A stretch of DNA of 64,000 bases from Xiphydria camelus (Eukaryota > Arthropoda > Insecta > Hymenoptera > Xiphydriidae), in contig OY783192.1 of the NCBI GenBank assembly GCA_963678675.1, positions 31,899,250-31,963,249 on the forward strand, written 5' to 3'. Position numbers and translations under genes: made by a program. This document shows, one piece after another, positions 1-11,593 of the stretch (positions within the stretch are counted from its first letter, which is position 1; every line of letters starts with the position of its first letter). A model generated the notes under the pieces. It worked only from the letters and a program-made list of their open reading frames with translations. It ran no database searches and had not been told where the DNA came from.

Positions 1-1050
1 TGGGCTAAATAAACAAGCGGCGAACGCGTGGAAAAACCGAAGAGAGCGCTCCGACGAAGAGGACCGATCGAGTGCGGAGAACGCGCGCGCATGCGTAGAC
101 CGGGACTCGGATTCGTTCTCTATAACCGCGTGTAAAAATAACGGAAGTCGAGTGTTGACATTGTTACACCCCGCGCAGTTGTCCTCTGATAAAATGATGC
201 GACCACAGCGATGCACAAAACCGACGAGTTGCGCGCACGTATCGCATTAACGACGGCAATGAGATCGGTCCGCCAAATATAAACTTCTCCCGTAAAACTC
301 GGCGCATTCACGGCAGCCATCCGCAGCGTTCCACGCGCGTGTCTTTTCCGACGATGCGCCGCGACGTCATCGTCGTTGCAAGCGTCCGAACTCCGGCGCG
401 CGGCGAGGATCTCGCGGGAAAACGTGCACGCGAGACGATTCCGTTCCGGGATTAGTTTTACGACGGGAAAAGTCGGTCACTTCCGGTGCCATTTCGTAGC
501 TCGGCAATTTCGCGCCGCGCCGGACGCGCGCAAACTTCGCCTCGTCACGCACTTCCACGCGAGTACCCTCGGCTACGAGGGTGGTGTGATATCGGCAGAG
601 AAACGTATGGGGTAAACAAGGTGTCTCGCGCGGAAATTTTGGAAATAAAATTCCGCGTTGTTTCCGGACATTCCGCTCTCGAATAATTTATTCTCCGTGA
701 ATTTTGACATGGACGAGGTGATGCGCTTTACAGTTCGCGGTAATTCGGTTTCGCGGTTGCCTTCCACAGGCGCAGGACTATAAAATATGTGCTGGTGCCG
801 AAAAGATGTTTTCTTCAATCAAAAAAAATGATACAATCTCAGAATCAAGCCGTTTTCTTCGCGCAAGAAAATTATAGTTTTCTTCGTGTAAGAAAATATT
901 TGATAAGCTCGAGTATCATTTTTTGCGCAAAAAGAACTTCTCGATCCCACGACAGCATCTTTGAATCAAGAGAGAATGTAATATATATATTCTTCGATCA
1001 AGAATCTGTATTCTTAAAAATCTGTAACACATCGTCTTTTCTTGATTCAG
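1..1050. other. Gene-free stretch at the left edge
   Basis: Moderately GC-rich, CpG-containing sequence (about 1-770) passing into AT-rich sequence. The open frames here are short and show no recognisable domain. It lies on the far side of the STAR-protein first exon at 35.6 kb, so it may be deep intron of that gene (inference). Confidence 0.5.
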
Positions 1051-1403
1051 CACTGAGAAAAATGACCAGGACAATTTAACCCAAATCTTGGCGGCCATAA
1101 CCAAACAGTTTGGTGAAGTATGGATCCTCCACCTGTTTGTGTTAAACTGATCATTTTCTGGTTAGAATAACTAGACATGTAGTTAGAATAACTAAACGTG
1201 TAATTAGAATAACTAAATATTTGGTTCAACTTATTAGTATTTCGGTTAGAATAACTAAACTCGTCTAATCAAATAACGCGTTCTCTTACTTTATAGAATA
1301 ACTAAATATTTGGTTCAACTTATTAGTATTTCGATTAGAATAACGAAACTCGTCTAATCAGATGACGCGTTCTCTTACTTGAACAAAGTTATTTTTCTCA
1401 GTG
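1051..1403. mobile_element. TA-MITE family A, with internal 89-bp tandem duplication
   Basis: The ends are CACTGAGAAAAATGAC on the left and TTATTTTTCTCAGTG on the right, forming an inverted repeat. The interior repeats the short motif GGTTAGAATAACTAAA in variants. An 89-bp unit starting at 1206 is repeated from 1295 to about 1380 with few differences, which makes this copy longer than its relatives at 4187, 7320, 14062, 15602 and 25224. There is no coding capacity. It is a non-autonomous element, probably Tc1/mariner-type judging from the TA duplications seen in other copies. Confidence 0.8.
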
Positions 1404-2621
1404 AAGAAGCATTTTTTTTAACGCTAGTAATTATTACTTCTCTCAGTATACAGGCTCCGGCTATGCCTGATAGAGGACAACCGCGATTGCATTTACCACT
1501 ACGTATAAAGCGTATCACTTCGTATGCAGTTCAGATGCAACATTAGATGCAACGATCGTCTTTGACTCGTCACAATTTCTCTAAATCTTCCCCCGATTAT
1601 TCCACGACCGACGATATTCTCGGAAGACCCTCCCACACGATCCCCCAAAATTTCCAGACTCCTAGACATCATGAATTTCCGCACCCGCGCCCTCCCACCG
1701 TCAGCATCCCAATCGACGCCGCGTCGTGCAGCTTTTTCTCGCGAAGATTTCAACAGCGACGATCGAGCCCCGCGTTATCTATTGTATTATGCCACGCGTC
1801 CCTCGAGGAGCGACGTTATCGTCTTGAAAAATAGCCCCATCGAAAACACGGTAATTCAATTTGGCCGTTCTCCAGAAGATCGGCTTAAAAATCTCTCGTC
1901 TCTCTCGCGAACGAGCGTCCGACGCGGGTGGAGTAACGGCGGGCGTCCACGTGTTTCCCGTTTCTCGCTCGATTTGAGGAGACGCGCGCGCGCTTTTCTG
2001 CCAATCGCTTATAGGCGACGCGACGCCTGCTCGGCCCCGAAGAGCTGTTGGCATTGCGCATAGTCGTGACGACGACGTGCAGGTGTTGTTTCCGGATGGA
2101 AAAATCGGATCGCGACGGATCCGGGTTAACTATTAAAAGATCCCAAACACAACATCGAGAATAGCCACGACGACGCGGCAGAGAAAAAGAGATTCGAGGT
2201 ACTGTGTTCCTAGTTGCGTGCGCGGGGTGTGTCGATCGTTCAATTGGAGCGGTATATTTATCGATGCGATTGCTCATGGCCCGCGTCGCTCGAGGGGACT
2301 CGGCCGCGAGCCTGGGTCAAGCGACTGGTTTCTTTTTAAACCTTCGTTAGTGTGCCGGGGTCTGACAGACGCCAGAGAATATATTTGTAATTATAATTCA
2401 ACATGTAGACAACCCAGCGATACAAAATATTTAGTTTCTGATTGTTTTGTTTTGTTCTAATAACATTAGACAAAATAAATGAGTTCTAGAAATTAGAAAA
2501 AATGGACACGCCTTAGTTAGGGACTGTTTTTTTTTAATGCTATTATGCTACAGCAGCGATACTGTGTTCCTATTCATGGACTTTTCTAGCTATTGCAGAC
2601 TGACGATGGCGCTGTAGTCAC
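1404..2621. other. No gene recognised
   Basis: CpG-rich from about 1550 to 2330, with overlapping open frames on both strands that look like compositional artefacts (arginine- and serine-rich, no domain). AT-rich afterwards. Nothing supportable seen. Confidence 0.4.
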
Positions 2622-2712
2622 TTAACCCTGCGTTAGTAAGGTGGGGTATGTCATACCCCAACTAAATGCAATTTTCACATTACATTGTTTCACCTTACCA
2701 ACGGAGGGTTAA
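2622..2712. mobile_element. Very short piggyBac-like MITE with TTAA duplication
   Basis: TTAA occurs at 2622-2625 and 2709-2712. Between them the ends are CCCTGCGTTAGTAAGGTG and CACCTTACCAACGGAGGG, an imperfect inverted repeat of about 20 bp. A small palindrome (GGGGTATGTCATACCCC) follows the left end. TTAA duplications with CCC-starting termini are the piggyBac signature. At 83 bp it is little more than its two ends, and the termini resemble those of the 591-bp element at 28595. Confidence 0.7.
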
Positions 2713-3960
2713 GACTACACAACCACTTCAGCAGCCAGAAGACTGATAATCGGAGTCACTGTTTTTTCAGTGTATAATTAAATCTTCGCATCGTTATTAC
2801 TAGCTTCACCGTTACATTATTATCGAACGCATCTCTGCGCAATGAAAGTTTACTGTGTAAAAATAAAGAATCTCCACACAAAACACAAAATGTTAACGAA
2901 AGACGCGCGACTCCCGCGAGAAGAAGAGCTAACTAGGTATGTATCAAGGGGAAGTAGAGTAGAACGTGGTCCCACCCCGACACTCAAGTATTACATTCCG
3001 CCTCGCTCACCCTCAACAGGATAAACGTATAAAGTACTCGGGACTCGCAAGCCGTATGTATGCAGAGTTGAAAAACTACCCTCTCCCTCCGAATTTCAAG
3101 CCGCAGGCGCCACGCACGGTCAAGCCCTCTCCTCAGCGAAGACGCTAACGATACGAGCGGATCAACCGGACAGCCGGACTGAGCATATACCTACTCACGT
3201 CCCCGGAGCTGTATAAACACACGTCGCTCTCCTTCCTCGTTTTCGCCGCGTTTATCGTGGGTTTTTCCTCCCGCCGACGTTGTTCGTCGCGTTTCACGCG
3301 ATCCGCGCCGTCCGCTGGAACGGGTTTTTATTCCCTTCGAAAGCACCGGGACACGAGCGTCGCTCCCGCGATCGGTCGCGCGTGAGCCGCTTAACGAACG
3401 TCGCAGGTGTTTCGAGACCGCGCGGCGTGTAAACGTGAAAAACATGAAAAAAAAAGTCACCCGATATAAAAGCCCGAAGAGGACGACGGGGCCACGATTA
3501 ATTCGCGTCCACCCACGAGGGGCGCGCTGCGACGGGCTCGTTATTCGCGTCCGTCCCTCTCGCACCCTCTATCTCTACTCTCTACTCGCTCGACTTCTCG
3601 AAAACGCCGCGCCGCGCGGAAAGGCAAGGTGGGCCGCACATTTACGCGAGACTCGATAAAATTAGATTTCCTGCCCAAGAGACGCGCTCAGACGTTGGGT
3701 CTACGAACTTAAAGCGGCGTCTATTCCAGTCTGAGGTTACGCTCTACTTTGGGAAGGGGGAGAGGGAGGAATTCGTCTGCCGAGATGTGCAGGGAAGGGA
3801 CGCTGGGTCCCGTGTAGAAATATGAGTATGTTAGGGACATGCAACGTCACATTTTCCCGATTGGATTCTTATAAGTATTTAGGCCTTAGTTGATTTTTGC
3901 GAGTATTTCGTGAACTAATGGCGCCACCTTCGCAGCAGGAGAGTCCTGATAAGTGTCCCC
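2713..3960. other. No gene recognised
   Basis: CpG-rich from about 2900 to 3800 with a few purine- and pyrimidine-rich stretches. Open frames on both strands are basic and low in complexity, with no domain. Nothing supportable seen. Confidence 0.4.
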
Positions 3961-4184
3961 GACAAAAAAAAAATTTACTTCACTGGACCATTCATGAAGT
4001 TGAATACGGCGAACCTCACAGTGCAATCGTTTCAATGACAGAAAAGTTTAAAATAAAATAAATAGAGTTCAAGTAACCAAACTGGTTGAAACAAACGAAT
4101 ATCTAGGTACTTGAAAAAATTACACCGTGAAATTCGCCGTATTAAAACCTCACCGATGATTGAATGAAGCAATTTTTTTCAGTG
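3961..4184. mobile_element. TA-MITE family B, copy 1
   Basis: Shares the motif GTTGAATACGGCGAACCTCA near its left end with the element at 23897, and ends in GAATGAAGCAATTTTTTTCAGTG. The inverted partner GAATGAATGGTCCAGTG-like sequence is degraded on the left. It is immediately followed by a family A copy. Confidence 0.65.
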
Positions 4185-4186
4185 GA

Positions 4187-4430
4187 CACAATGAGAAAAA
4201 TTATTAGATTAAAAGGATGAAACGCATTTAGTTAAACGCGTTTAGTTATTCTAACCAAAATACTGGTCAGTTGAACCAAATATCTAGTTATACTAGCCAA
4301 ATGTTTAGTTATTCTAACTAAAAAGTTGTCAGTTTAACCAAATAAGTCAAGGATTCATATTTCATTAAACAGTTTGATCATCGCTGTCGAGGTTTTGGGC
4401 AAATTGACAAAATTATTTTATTTCTCAGTG
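4187..4430. mobile_element. TA-MITE family A
   Basis: Left end CACAATGAGAAAAATTATT, right end TTATTTCTCAGTG followed by TA. The interior carries the family's repeated AGTTATTCTAACCAAA motifs. No coding capacity. Confidence 0.8.
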
Positions 4431-4535
4431 TAAGACTCCTTACCTATAAGAATCCTACTGAAACCCCAATCAAATTTCTACACAGGATATGAGTGCTTGA
4501 CGATTTTGAATAAGGGTCCAGTCCTCTGCTAACTT

Positions 4536-4952
4536 CACTGAGAGAAAAGTAGGTGGTAAGATCAACCATAACTGCAAGGTGGAATTTTTCTAGTTGCTAG
4601 TACCATATTTACGATCAAACAAACTATGAATGCAGTCGAAATAACTTTTGTTACACGTACGTGGTTATAGTAAAAGTAAGATTGAAATTCATGATAGTAT
4701 ACACCATGGTTAAATTGATCAGAAAAGTAGATCAATAATATTACCGCATGATAATATGAACTATATACAAAAACTGGGGACATCATTCGACTATACTACA
4801 AGCTGATCTGGCTGCAGCAATCGTAATCTCTTGTTACCATAACCAGAACTTCACTGTTTAGAGGAATTATAGAATCACGAGATTGGCGTCAAAATCGACC
4901 ATGGTTTCTAGCTAAATCATGGTTCTTTTTACCCGATTTTTCTCTCGGTGTT
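4536..4952. mobile_element. TA-MITE family C, copy 1
   Basis: Starts CACTGAGAGAAAAGTAGG and ends TTTTTCTCTCGGTG. It shares interior motifs, in the opposite orientation, with the copy at 5534: AGATCAACCATAA near one end, a block with TGGCTGCAGCAA, and ACCATGGTT. Non-coding. Confidence 0.65.
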
Positions 4953-5533
4953 AATTCTATGTGGTTTTCTGTATAGACGATAATAACAGTCGCGCGCGAC
5001 TCAACGTCACTACGAAAGGATTGAATCCGGCTTATCTCCCGGCTAGGCTTAACCAGGCTTAAGGAAAATTTCCACAGGAGAGCGAGCGATAAATCCTCAA
5101 GACGGAACGGTATCTAACGCATGCGTCGCGGAGAACCATCGCGGAATGAGCATCCTCGACCTGGTTCCACCGAATCGTCGAACGATCGATCAAATTGTTC
5201 GAGATACATCGAACTCCGTGTGCGGAGAGGTGCACCCTCGACAATCGACGCGAGCGGAAGTGCATGGGGAAAATTACGGTGCCGCTGTAGACGGTGCACG
5301 AAGAAATTTCAAGAGGATTGAATAGGAACAGTTACGTTATCTTTCTTTCCCTATGCGACGGGAAATGAAAAATTATGATATCTCGACGGTAAGCTAATAA
5401 TTGGTTCTCAAGGATAACAGAAGATTTCCCAGCTTCAGAAATAATGGATTCATCAGATTAATGAATTAATCACAATCAGAATCTCTGCCATTTAATCTAA
5501 ATTAATATTATAATCGAATGTGAACGCGAGCTA

Positions 5534-5970
5534 CACTCAGAGTAAAATCTAATTAAAAGAACCATAATTTAACTAAAAACCATGGGCGCCAACCATGATT
5601 CCATAGTTGTTTTAAGCAGTAAGATTCTGGTAACAAAAGATCAGGTATGGTTGCTGCGACCAGGACAACCTGCAGCATGGTCGATTGTGCCCCAATTTTG
5701 GTTGTATAGTTGACATTATCACACGGTAAGATTAGTGACCTATTTTTATGATTAATTTAAATATGACGCATGACTATTGTAAACTAGAATCTTCTTTTTT
5801 ACTATAAAAGCATGCAACAAGTTATTTCGACTGCATTTATGCTTCGTTCTTACTATAACCATGCAACGAGTTATTTCAACCACAGTCCGTTTTATCGTAA
5901 ATCAGGTAGATACTAGCAATCAGGAAAATTCAGCCTTGCCATTATGGTTGATTCTACTACCCACTTTTCT
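5534..5970. mobile_element. TA-MITE family C, copy 2 (inverted relative to copy 1)
   Basis: Runs from CACTCAGAGTAAAATC to TTGATTCTACTACCCACTTTTCTC, the inverse of the first copy's left end. Two direct versions of an ACTATAACCATGCAACAAGTTATTTC-like segment lie at about 5800-5880, suggesting an internal tandem duplication. Non-coding. With copy 1 it forms a loose inverted pair 0.6 kb apart. Confidence 0.6.
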
Positions 5971-7319
5971 CCCAACATATAACATTCATTTACGATATCA
6001 AAAGCACCCAAATAAATCTTATCGTGAGTACGTACGACTGCGAGAAACAGGGCGACCGTATTACACACCCTATTTCCCCCGTGCGTTGAAAAAGACAAGA
6101 TCTCGATTGCTTCATCTTATATAAGCTATCGCGTAGTCTCTCGCGTTCGCGTTCATCCAGCTGCAAGACGTTTGTTTGACCCTCGGAAAGGATATCGTAC
6201 GCGAGACGCGGTTCACCCGTGGAATTTTAAACAGAGTACGAGCAGCCTCTTTCGAGAGATAACGGCGAATGGGGAGAAGTGAATGGTCGAGTAGATTTTC
6301 CGGACGCGCGCGGATTTCGAACTTTTCGCCGCCGCTTATATTTTATCCGCGATCGTGCCGCAGAACGAGGAGACCGCTCGCCGGAAACGTCTTCGAGTCG
6401 TGCAAAAATCGCGAGGAAATTGGCGCGCCCGTGATTCGCGGTGTCGACGAACGATTGGGGCCGTTAATTCGTCAGTGTCACGGTCAACTGTTTCACCGAA
6501 AATAGACTACCGGTCCGTGGCATTAACGGAATTTCCTTCGGCCGAACTCCTGTAGGGGTTTTTTCTTGGCAACGTCTCCGCATGCGAATTCCACCTCTCT
6601 CGTCGTCGCCGTCTTTCGCGGATGCGTTTATTTAAACGCGACGCTTAGCTGCAGTCGGACTGCACTTTCGATTTTTGGGAGAATCGAGCTTAGCGCTTTG
6701 CGCATTCGATATGTAAGACTGTGATTTGCACTAAATAATTAATTTTAAATTTGATCAAATGTATGAATTGTTAAATATTAATGTAATAAGCATTACAACT
6801 CATAAATAATAATATAATATACACAATAATCGAGTTTCTCCGCATGGAGAAAAAAAGTAGTAGACTTTACTAAATTGGCCATCATGGGTGTGAAAACGCC
6901 GATTTGGTTACTTGAATTAAATACATAATTCGATTATAATGATTAACAATTGTTTAACAGAAACTAACAGTAGTTAATTTTAGCAAATTATTAGTTCAAG
7001 TAACTAAACCTAGTACCTAAAGGTTGCATTATAATATTCAAAAATGTTAAGTAATGTCAATACATATCTGAAATAATAGTTAAAATTGAACCATTTAATC
7101 TTTTTAAATTTAATTTACTTAATAATCCATGATGAGATCAAGTAATTGAATCTTGCAGAAGAAAATAAAATCAATGTATTTAATAAAAGAATATCATAGG
7201 GAATAAAATCAATAACTCTTTTCGGAGACCAAATTTTACCAATTTCAATTTTTGAAGATAGCCCTTGATCCCCGTACAGCCAAACCTACATATTTTTCTC
7301 TTAATGTGCTGCAAAGCTA
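5971..7319. other. No gene recognised
   Basis: CpG-rich from about 6120 to 6700, then strongly AT-rich to 7320. Nothing with a domain or a terminal repeat was seen. Confidence 0.4.
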
Positions 7320-7555
7320 CATTGACAAAAATGACTTGGTCAATTTTAACTAAAATGTCACCAAACCGTTTGGTGAAATATGGATCTTTTCCATCTATTT
7401 AGTTAGATTGATCATTTTTTGGTTAGAATAACTAAACATTTGAATGGTATAACTAAACTATTCGGTTCAACTGACCACTATTTTGGTTAGAATGACTAAA
7501 CCTGTTTAACTAGACATGCATTTTGTCATTTCAACCTAATTATTTTTCTCAGAGT
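7320..7555. mobile_element. TA-MITE family A
   Basis: Degraded left end (ATTGACAAAAATGACTTGG), right end TTATTTTTCTCAGAG followed by TA. The interior has the family motifs GGTTAGAATAACTAAACA and ACCAAACCGTTTGGTGAA. No coding capacity. Confidence 0.75.
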
Positions 7556-8255
7556 AAAATTGTAATCTTTCGTGCGACAAATATAAACTCGTCCGACTTC
7601 GATCATTATTTTGAAAGAAACGTGTATCGTCGCATCCATCAATTTTCACGTAAAAGACTCGCCGGCCTTCGACTCCACACCGAGGATTACACGCGAATCC
7701 GAATCCGGCAGCCGGACGTCTAGCTTCAGCCTCGCGGATTACTCTCCCGGCCGAAAAGACAAACGAGATTGTTTCAGAGGTCCGCGAACCTCGCAGCAGC
7801 TGCCGACACCGCGACCTCCCATAAAGCCCCGCGCCGGAGCGTATAACGCCTCTTCGACACTCCCAAAATTACATCAGTCCCGGCAGAAACCGTATCGCGC
7901 GCACGCGGCGTCTCCTCCAGATTGTGCAACTGTCTGGCATCGCTTCCGGGGAGACGTAACGCGCGGCGTCTTTCGCCGAGGAAGTTCTATCGCCTCCAGT
8001 GATTGCTTCTCGAGGCGTTGCTCGATTATAGCGCCGTACGTCGTCTCTCAGTGGGACTCCCCGAGGAACGCGCGGAGCTGCAGCGGTATCGAGGCTATTT
8101 GGCACTAACGTTCGTTAGCGTAGGCACGAGACGTAAGCATTAACGCTTCAGCGAATCGCAACCGTGCGTGAGATTTCCTTGATACGGTATCGCTATATGG
8201 TAAAGTTATATAGCGATAGCTAAGCTGTAGATACATTGGGGCAAAAATACTCGCC
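7556..8255. other. CpG-rich stretch without a recognised gene
   Basis: A 165-residue plus-strand frame (7611-8108) and an antisense 78-residue frame coexist here. Neither has a recognisable domain, and the arginine/serine/proline-rich composition is what CpG-rich DNA gives by chance. Confidence 0.4.
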
Positions 8256-8752
8256 ATTGGGCAAATTAATGGAATCAAAATATTTCTGTTTCGTAGAGTT
8301 CTAATTTATATGAAATTATCTTCACCATTTATTATATCAGTATGAGCACCTTTCACCTTAATGAATATTTTAATTCTTTCTGACATAGAGTCGACAATTT
8401 CTTGCAATTATCTTTCAATTTTTCATCATGAAACCACATGAAAAAAATGTTTTCATTCTATTAATTCTTATAAGGGTATGAATATTTAGAAAGATTCATT
8501 AACATCGATAAAAGCTTTCATTGGAATTTATACATCCTTGTATTAATTAATAGAATTAAAACATTTTTTCAAATATGATTTTATTATGAAAAACTGGAAG
8601 ATAATTAGAAAAATTCTGTGGACTCCACGTCCGAAAGAACTGAAATATCAAAGTGAGAGATGATTAGATTGACAGTAAGTGATACATTTTATTTCATGTA
8701 AGATAGAAGATAGATGAAATAAAAATATTTTGATTTCATTAATTTGCACAAG
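8256..8752. mobile_element. Non-autonomous TIR element
   Basis: The left terminal region GGCAAATTAATGGAATCAAA matches, inverted, TTTGATTTCATTAATTTGCA at the right end, over about 35 bp with a few mismatches. Further in, CTTCACCATTTATTATATC on the left loosely mirrors the right half. There is no open frame of use. The family is not recognised; a Tc1-like derivative is possible. Confidence 0.6.
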
Positions 8753-8802
8753 GGTGTAGCTGGTACCGAACTTCACCTGTTTCCATAGTAGGTACCTACT
8801 GG

Positions 8803-10346
8803 TAATTGGACCCAGTTATGCAAAAAACATCCAACCCACACCAGGTGTGTTTTGCATGAAATTAGAAAATACATTTTTAGAAAATATAAATTGTTTTAGT
8901 TAAGATGTTGATAACGCGCAACAATCGAACACTAGTTTTTGTTGAACTGTTCTAAATAAACAACTTTTTTCCGATATCTCTTTTTTTTCATTTAGCATTA
9001 ATTTTTTTGAGGCTTGGATGCTTTCTGCAAAACAGAAAATTAAGTTAGGTAGGTGTTTCATAAAAAAAGAAGAGTAAAAACAAGTAAATATTGCAGTATT
9101 TATTATAATATTAGAAGTTAATACAACATTTTAATTATTCTCTTCGATGGCGAAGTCGAGATTTTCGGTGTTGAAGCCATCAATATCTTCTTCAATATTA
9201 GCACCTCCTTTCAGTTTCTGGTAAAAATTTAGATAGTCAGATGGTATAAGATGATACATTTCACGCAAATTGGAAAGTTTTGGTTCAGCTATTGCTTTTC
9301 CTTGGGGCCACAAGTGGACCAAATCTAGAAATATATCGCTGTGATTCGCATTTTGCCTTCCTCTTCTTACTTTTTTTATGTTGACTTCCTCGAAGGGACC
9401 CTCAAAAGTGCTTCGTTGAATAAATAACGAAAAAGGTTTATTTTTTTCTATTCTTCTAGATCTAATGTTTAGCCAGTTAATTTTCTCACCATCAACTGAA
9501 ATTTTTCTATTCGTTATATTTTGTTCCACATTACTTATACCAAAAAAGTCTTTCGAAGTCATCTCAGTGACTAAAAGTGGATTTTTCTTTTACACAGTTT
9601 CATTACATTTATATAATCTGAAGGTAGATACAACCGTTGTTGGTGTTTTAAAGCTGATTCAATGTCACCGAAATCTGAATCGTTGGGCAAGAAACTGTGG
9701 CCTGAGCACAAAAATTTTAAAGTGATATCTTCAAGATATTGGGATGAATGCAAAATATGTATTAATATTAAGGTCAGTTTGATGTTCCGATTTTGACCCC
9801 CGCAAGAATCACCCCACAAAATTAAATGTTCAACTTCAGGTTTTAAATAGTTTTGACTGTGTTTTATCAAGCACGATCCTACTTCCTGTGCCCCTCTTCC
9901 AGCGACACCTTCCGCCCAAACGTAGCAGTAACCACGATCGTCCGTTCCACTGTGTACTCCCGTATTGTATACCCAAAGTTGTCTTTTGTAGAATACAATA
10001 TTGGTCGGAATTCGTGTGGAAGTGGTAGCGTTTTTTCCCACTTCGTCGTAGAATAAACGAATAGCGACTGCCGACCATGTGGCTTGGATGCATTTTGCAA
10101 TACACCAGTAGATTATAAAGCATTTTATGTGGTGTCCAAGTGGTTTGGATTGTTTCTGCAGGAAAATGATTTGTGATTTTGAAATAGATATTTTCTCTAA
10201 TACATGTTTGACATTCAGAACACTAGAATATCAGTTGGTCGTTTTATGCATAATAAAGAATGGGTTAAAAGCTAACGAAAAATAACATTATCCGAAATTT
10301 TGCTATAATGTGGGTTGGTCGCTTTCTGCAAAACTGGATCCAATTA
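8803..10346 (-). mobile_element. DUF7869-type DNA transposon with 38-bp terminal inverted repeats
   Basis: 8803-8840 and 10309-10346 are inverted repeats matching at 32 of 38 positions; both start TAATTGGA and end in CCAACCCACA. They bracket the DUF7869 pseudogene on the minus strand. AATT lies at each end but, being palindromic, cannot be separated cleanly from the repeat, so the target duplication is unresolved. DUF7869 proteins are widespread in insects and cnidarians with repeat-like copy numbers; seeing one between matched termini supports a transposon identity. Confidence 0.75.
9131..10062 (-). pseudogene. DUF7869-domain transposase-like pseudogene, two frameshifts
   Basis: Read on the minus strand, this begins with WEKTLPLPH, changes frame near 10025, and continues PTNIVFYKRQLWVYNTG, ILWGDSCGGQNRN and CSGHSFLPNDSDFG, the hallmark sequence of DUF7869. 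A second frameshift in an A-rich run near 9580 is followed by a C-terminal part containing EMTSKDFFG and SDYLNFYQKLKG and a final stop at 9131. The invariant GDSCGGQNRN and SGHSFLPND motifs, with their acidic residues, are intact. The N-terminal half of a full protein is missing, so the copy cannot be autonomous. Confidence 0.8.
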
Positions 10347-10665
10347 GACAAGTAGTTAGGAGTACGATTAAAAAAGTTGAAGTATTTCAATAACATGCGT
10401 GTACAGCATCTGTTTACTTTTAAAGGTGTAATAAAACCGACTGTTGCGTTAAAATGTAATTCGTCTCTCCCCTGTGAATCCTATGCAATTAAATGCACCT
10501 ATATCGCTGGAAAATTTATACACTCCTACGAACATCGCGCGTTCACTCGTCCGAAACGTTATATTACACTGATTTCGCCTCTATATTTCGTAAATTCAAT
10601 ATTACTCGTTAATGCAAAATGTGTTGATATACCCGTAGGGTATCAATGGTGACACGAATTATATA

Positions 10666-10685
10666 CTGCTGCTGCTGCTGCTGCT
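10666..10685. repeat. (CTG)n microsatellite
   Basis: About six uninterrupted CTG units, followed by CACAGCAGCAG, so the locus could form a small hairpin. Not in a recognised coding frame. Confidence 0.9.
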
Positions 10686-10780
10686 TTTGGCACAGCAGCA
10701 GATGCACGTCACGCGTTCGGTTTTGCAGTGAGATTTCAATTGAATTTCGACCGATAAACTAGTGCAGCGAATATTACATA

Positions 10781-11301
10781 CAGGGTGTTATGTAGGTCGA
10801 TGCAAACCTTATATGAGCTGATAGAATACCTCATTTAGAACCTATTTAGCCACAGTTACCTTAGTACAAAGTCTGATAATTTTCGAGCTATTCGCAAAAA
10901 GGTGATAATGTTATCACCCGTTTTCAATGTGTTAAAATGATGTTATTAATCTCTACTTCGTTTTTAGACAATCCTTATACCATATTAAATAGAAAAGTAC
11001 AGATTAGAGCAAGAATTCAAACTGAAAAAATGAATGTAAGAGTTATTATCTTCATTCTTTCATTGGCGAATAGCTCGAAAACTATCAGAGTTTGTACTAA
11101 GGTACAGTTAGGTAGGTTAGGTAATATGTATAGGTATACAGGGTGTTATGCAGGTCGATGCAAATCTTATATGAGCTGATAGAATACCTCATTTAGAACC
11201 TATTTAGCCACAGTTGGCTAAATAGGTTCTAAATGAGGTATTCTATCAGCTCATATAAGGTTTGCATCGACCTGCATAACACCCTGTATACCTATACATA
11301 T
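10781..11301. mobile_element. Foldback element with ACAGGGTGTTATG ends
   Basis: A 110-120-bp block starting TACAGGGTGTTATGTAGG (10781) recurs in inverted form. Its inner part returns at about 11063-11110 (GCGAATAGCTCGAAAA...TAAGGTACAG) and its outer part at 11215-11293. An additional direct copy of the outer part sits at 11137-11210, splitting the right arm. This looks like a foldback element into which another copy of its own end has been inserted. Non-coding. Confidence 0.7.
11124..11301. repeat. Near-perfect 87-bp-arm palindrome
   Basis: Arms 11124-11210 and 11215-11301 are separated by only CAGT. They differ at about one position (AAATCTT against AAACCTT). Such a tight hairpin is normally unstable in cloned DNA and would give a long perfect stem if transcribed. 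It is the junction of two opposed copies of the ACAGGGTGTTATG terminus. Confidence 0.9.
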
Positions 11302-11387
11302 TTGCTTTTCATGAATCCCCCTTTATATATTATATTTTTTCCGAAACGTGTATTGTTAGCGACGATATTAAAAATATCCACGATATA

Positions 11388-11593
11388 CACTGAGAATAAT
11401 AAATGGCGAATCAGAGTAAATGTTTTTCTTGGCACTATCCGTGTCGATGGTTTACTCGAGTCAAGTAATGTTTGCTTGGATTCAATCAATTTTCTTTAAT
11501 CCGAAGAAATATTGCTTGACTCAAGTAAACACGTCGACATGAATAGTGCCAAGAGAACCATTTACTTAGATACATAACTTATTTTTCTCAGTG
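11388..11593. mobile_element. Palindromic TA-MITE with CACTGAGAA ends
   Basis: TA is duplicated at 11386-11387 and 11594-11595. The ends are CACTGAGAATAATAAATGG and its degraded inverse finishing TTATTTTTCTCAGTG. Long arms meet near the middle: TTGGCACTATCCGTGTCGA and TCGACATGAATAGTGCCAA are the arms' inner parts. Same terminal motif as families A, C and F but a different interior. Confidence 0.8.

Noticed and set aside
1051..1403. CRISPR-like array from the repeated GGTTAGAATAACTAAA motifs
   Set aside because: The motifs vary, spacers are not of equal length, the same arrangement recurs as a MITE at six other places, and the genome is eukaryotic.
7611..8108. 165-codon plus-strand open frame
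   Set aside because: Lies in CpG-rich DNA with antisense frames of similar length, arginine/serine/proline-rich, no recognisable domain or splice context.
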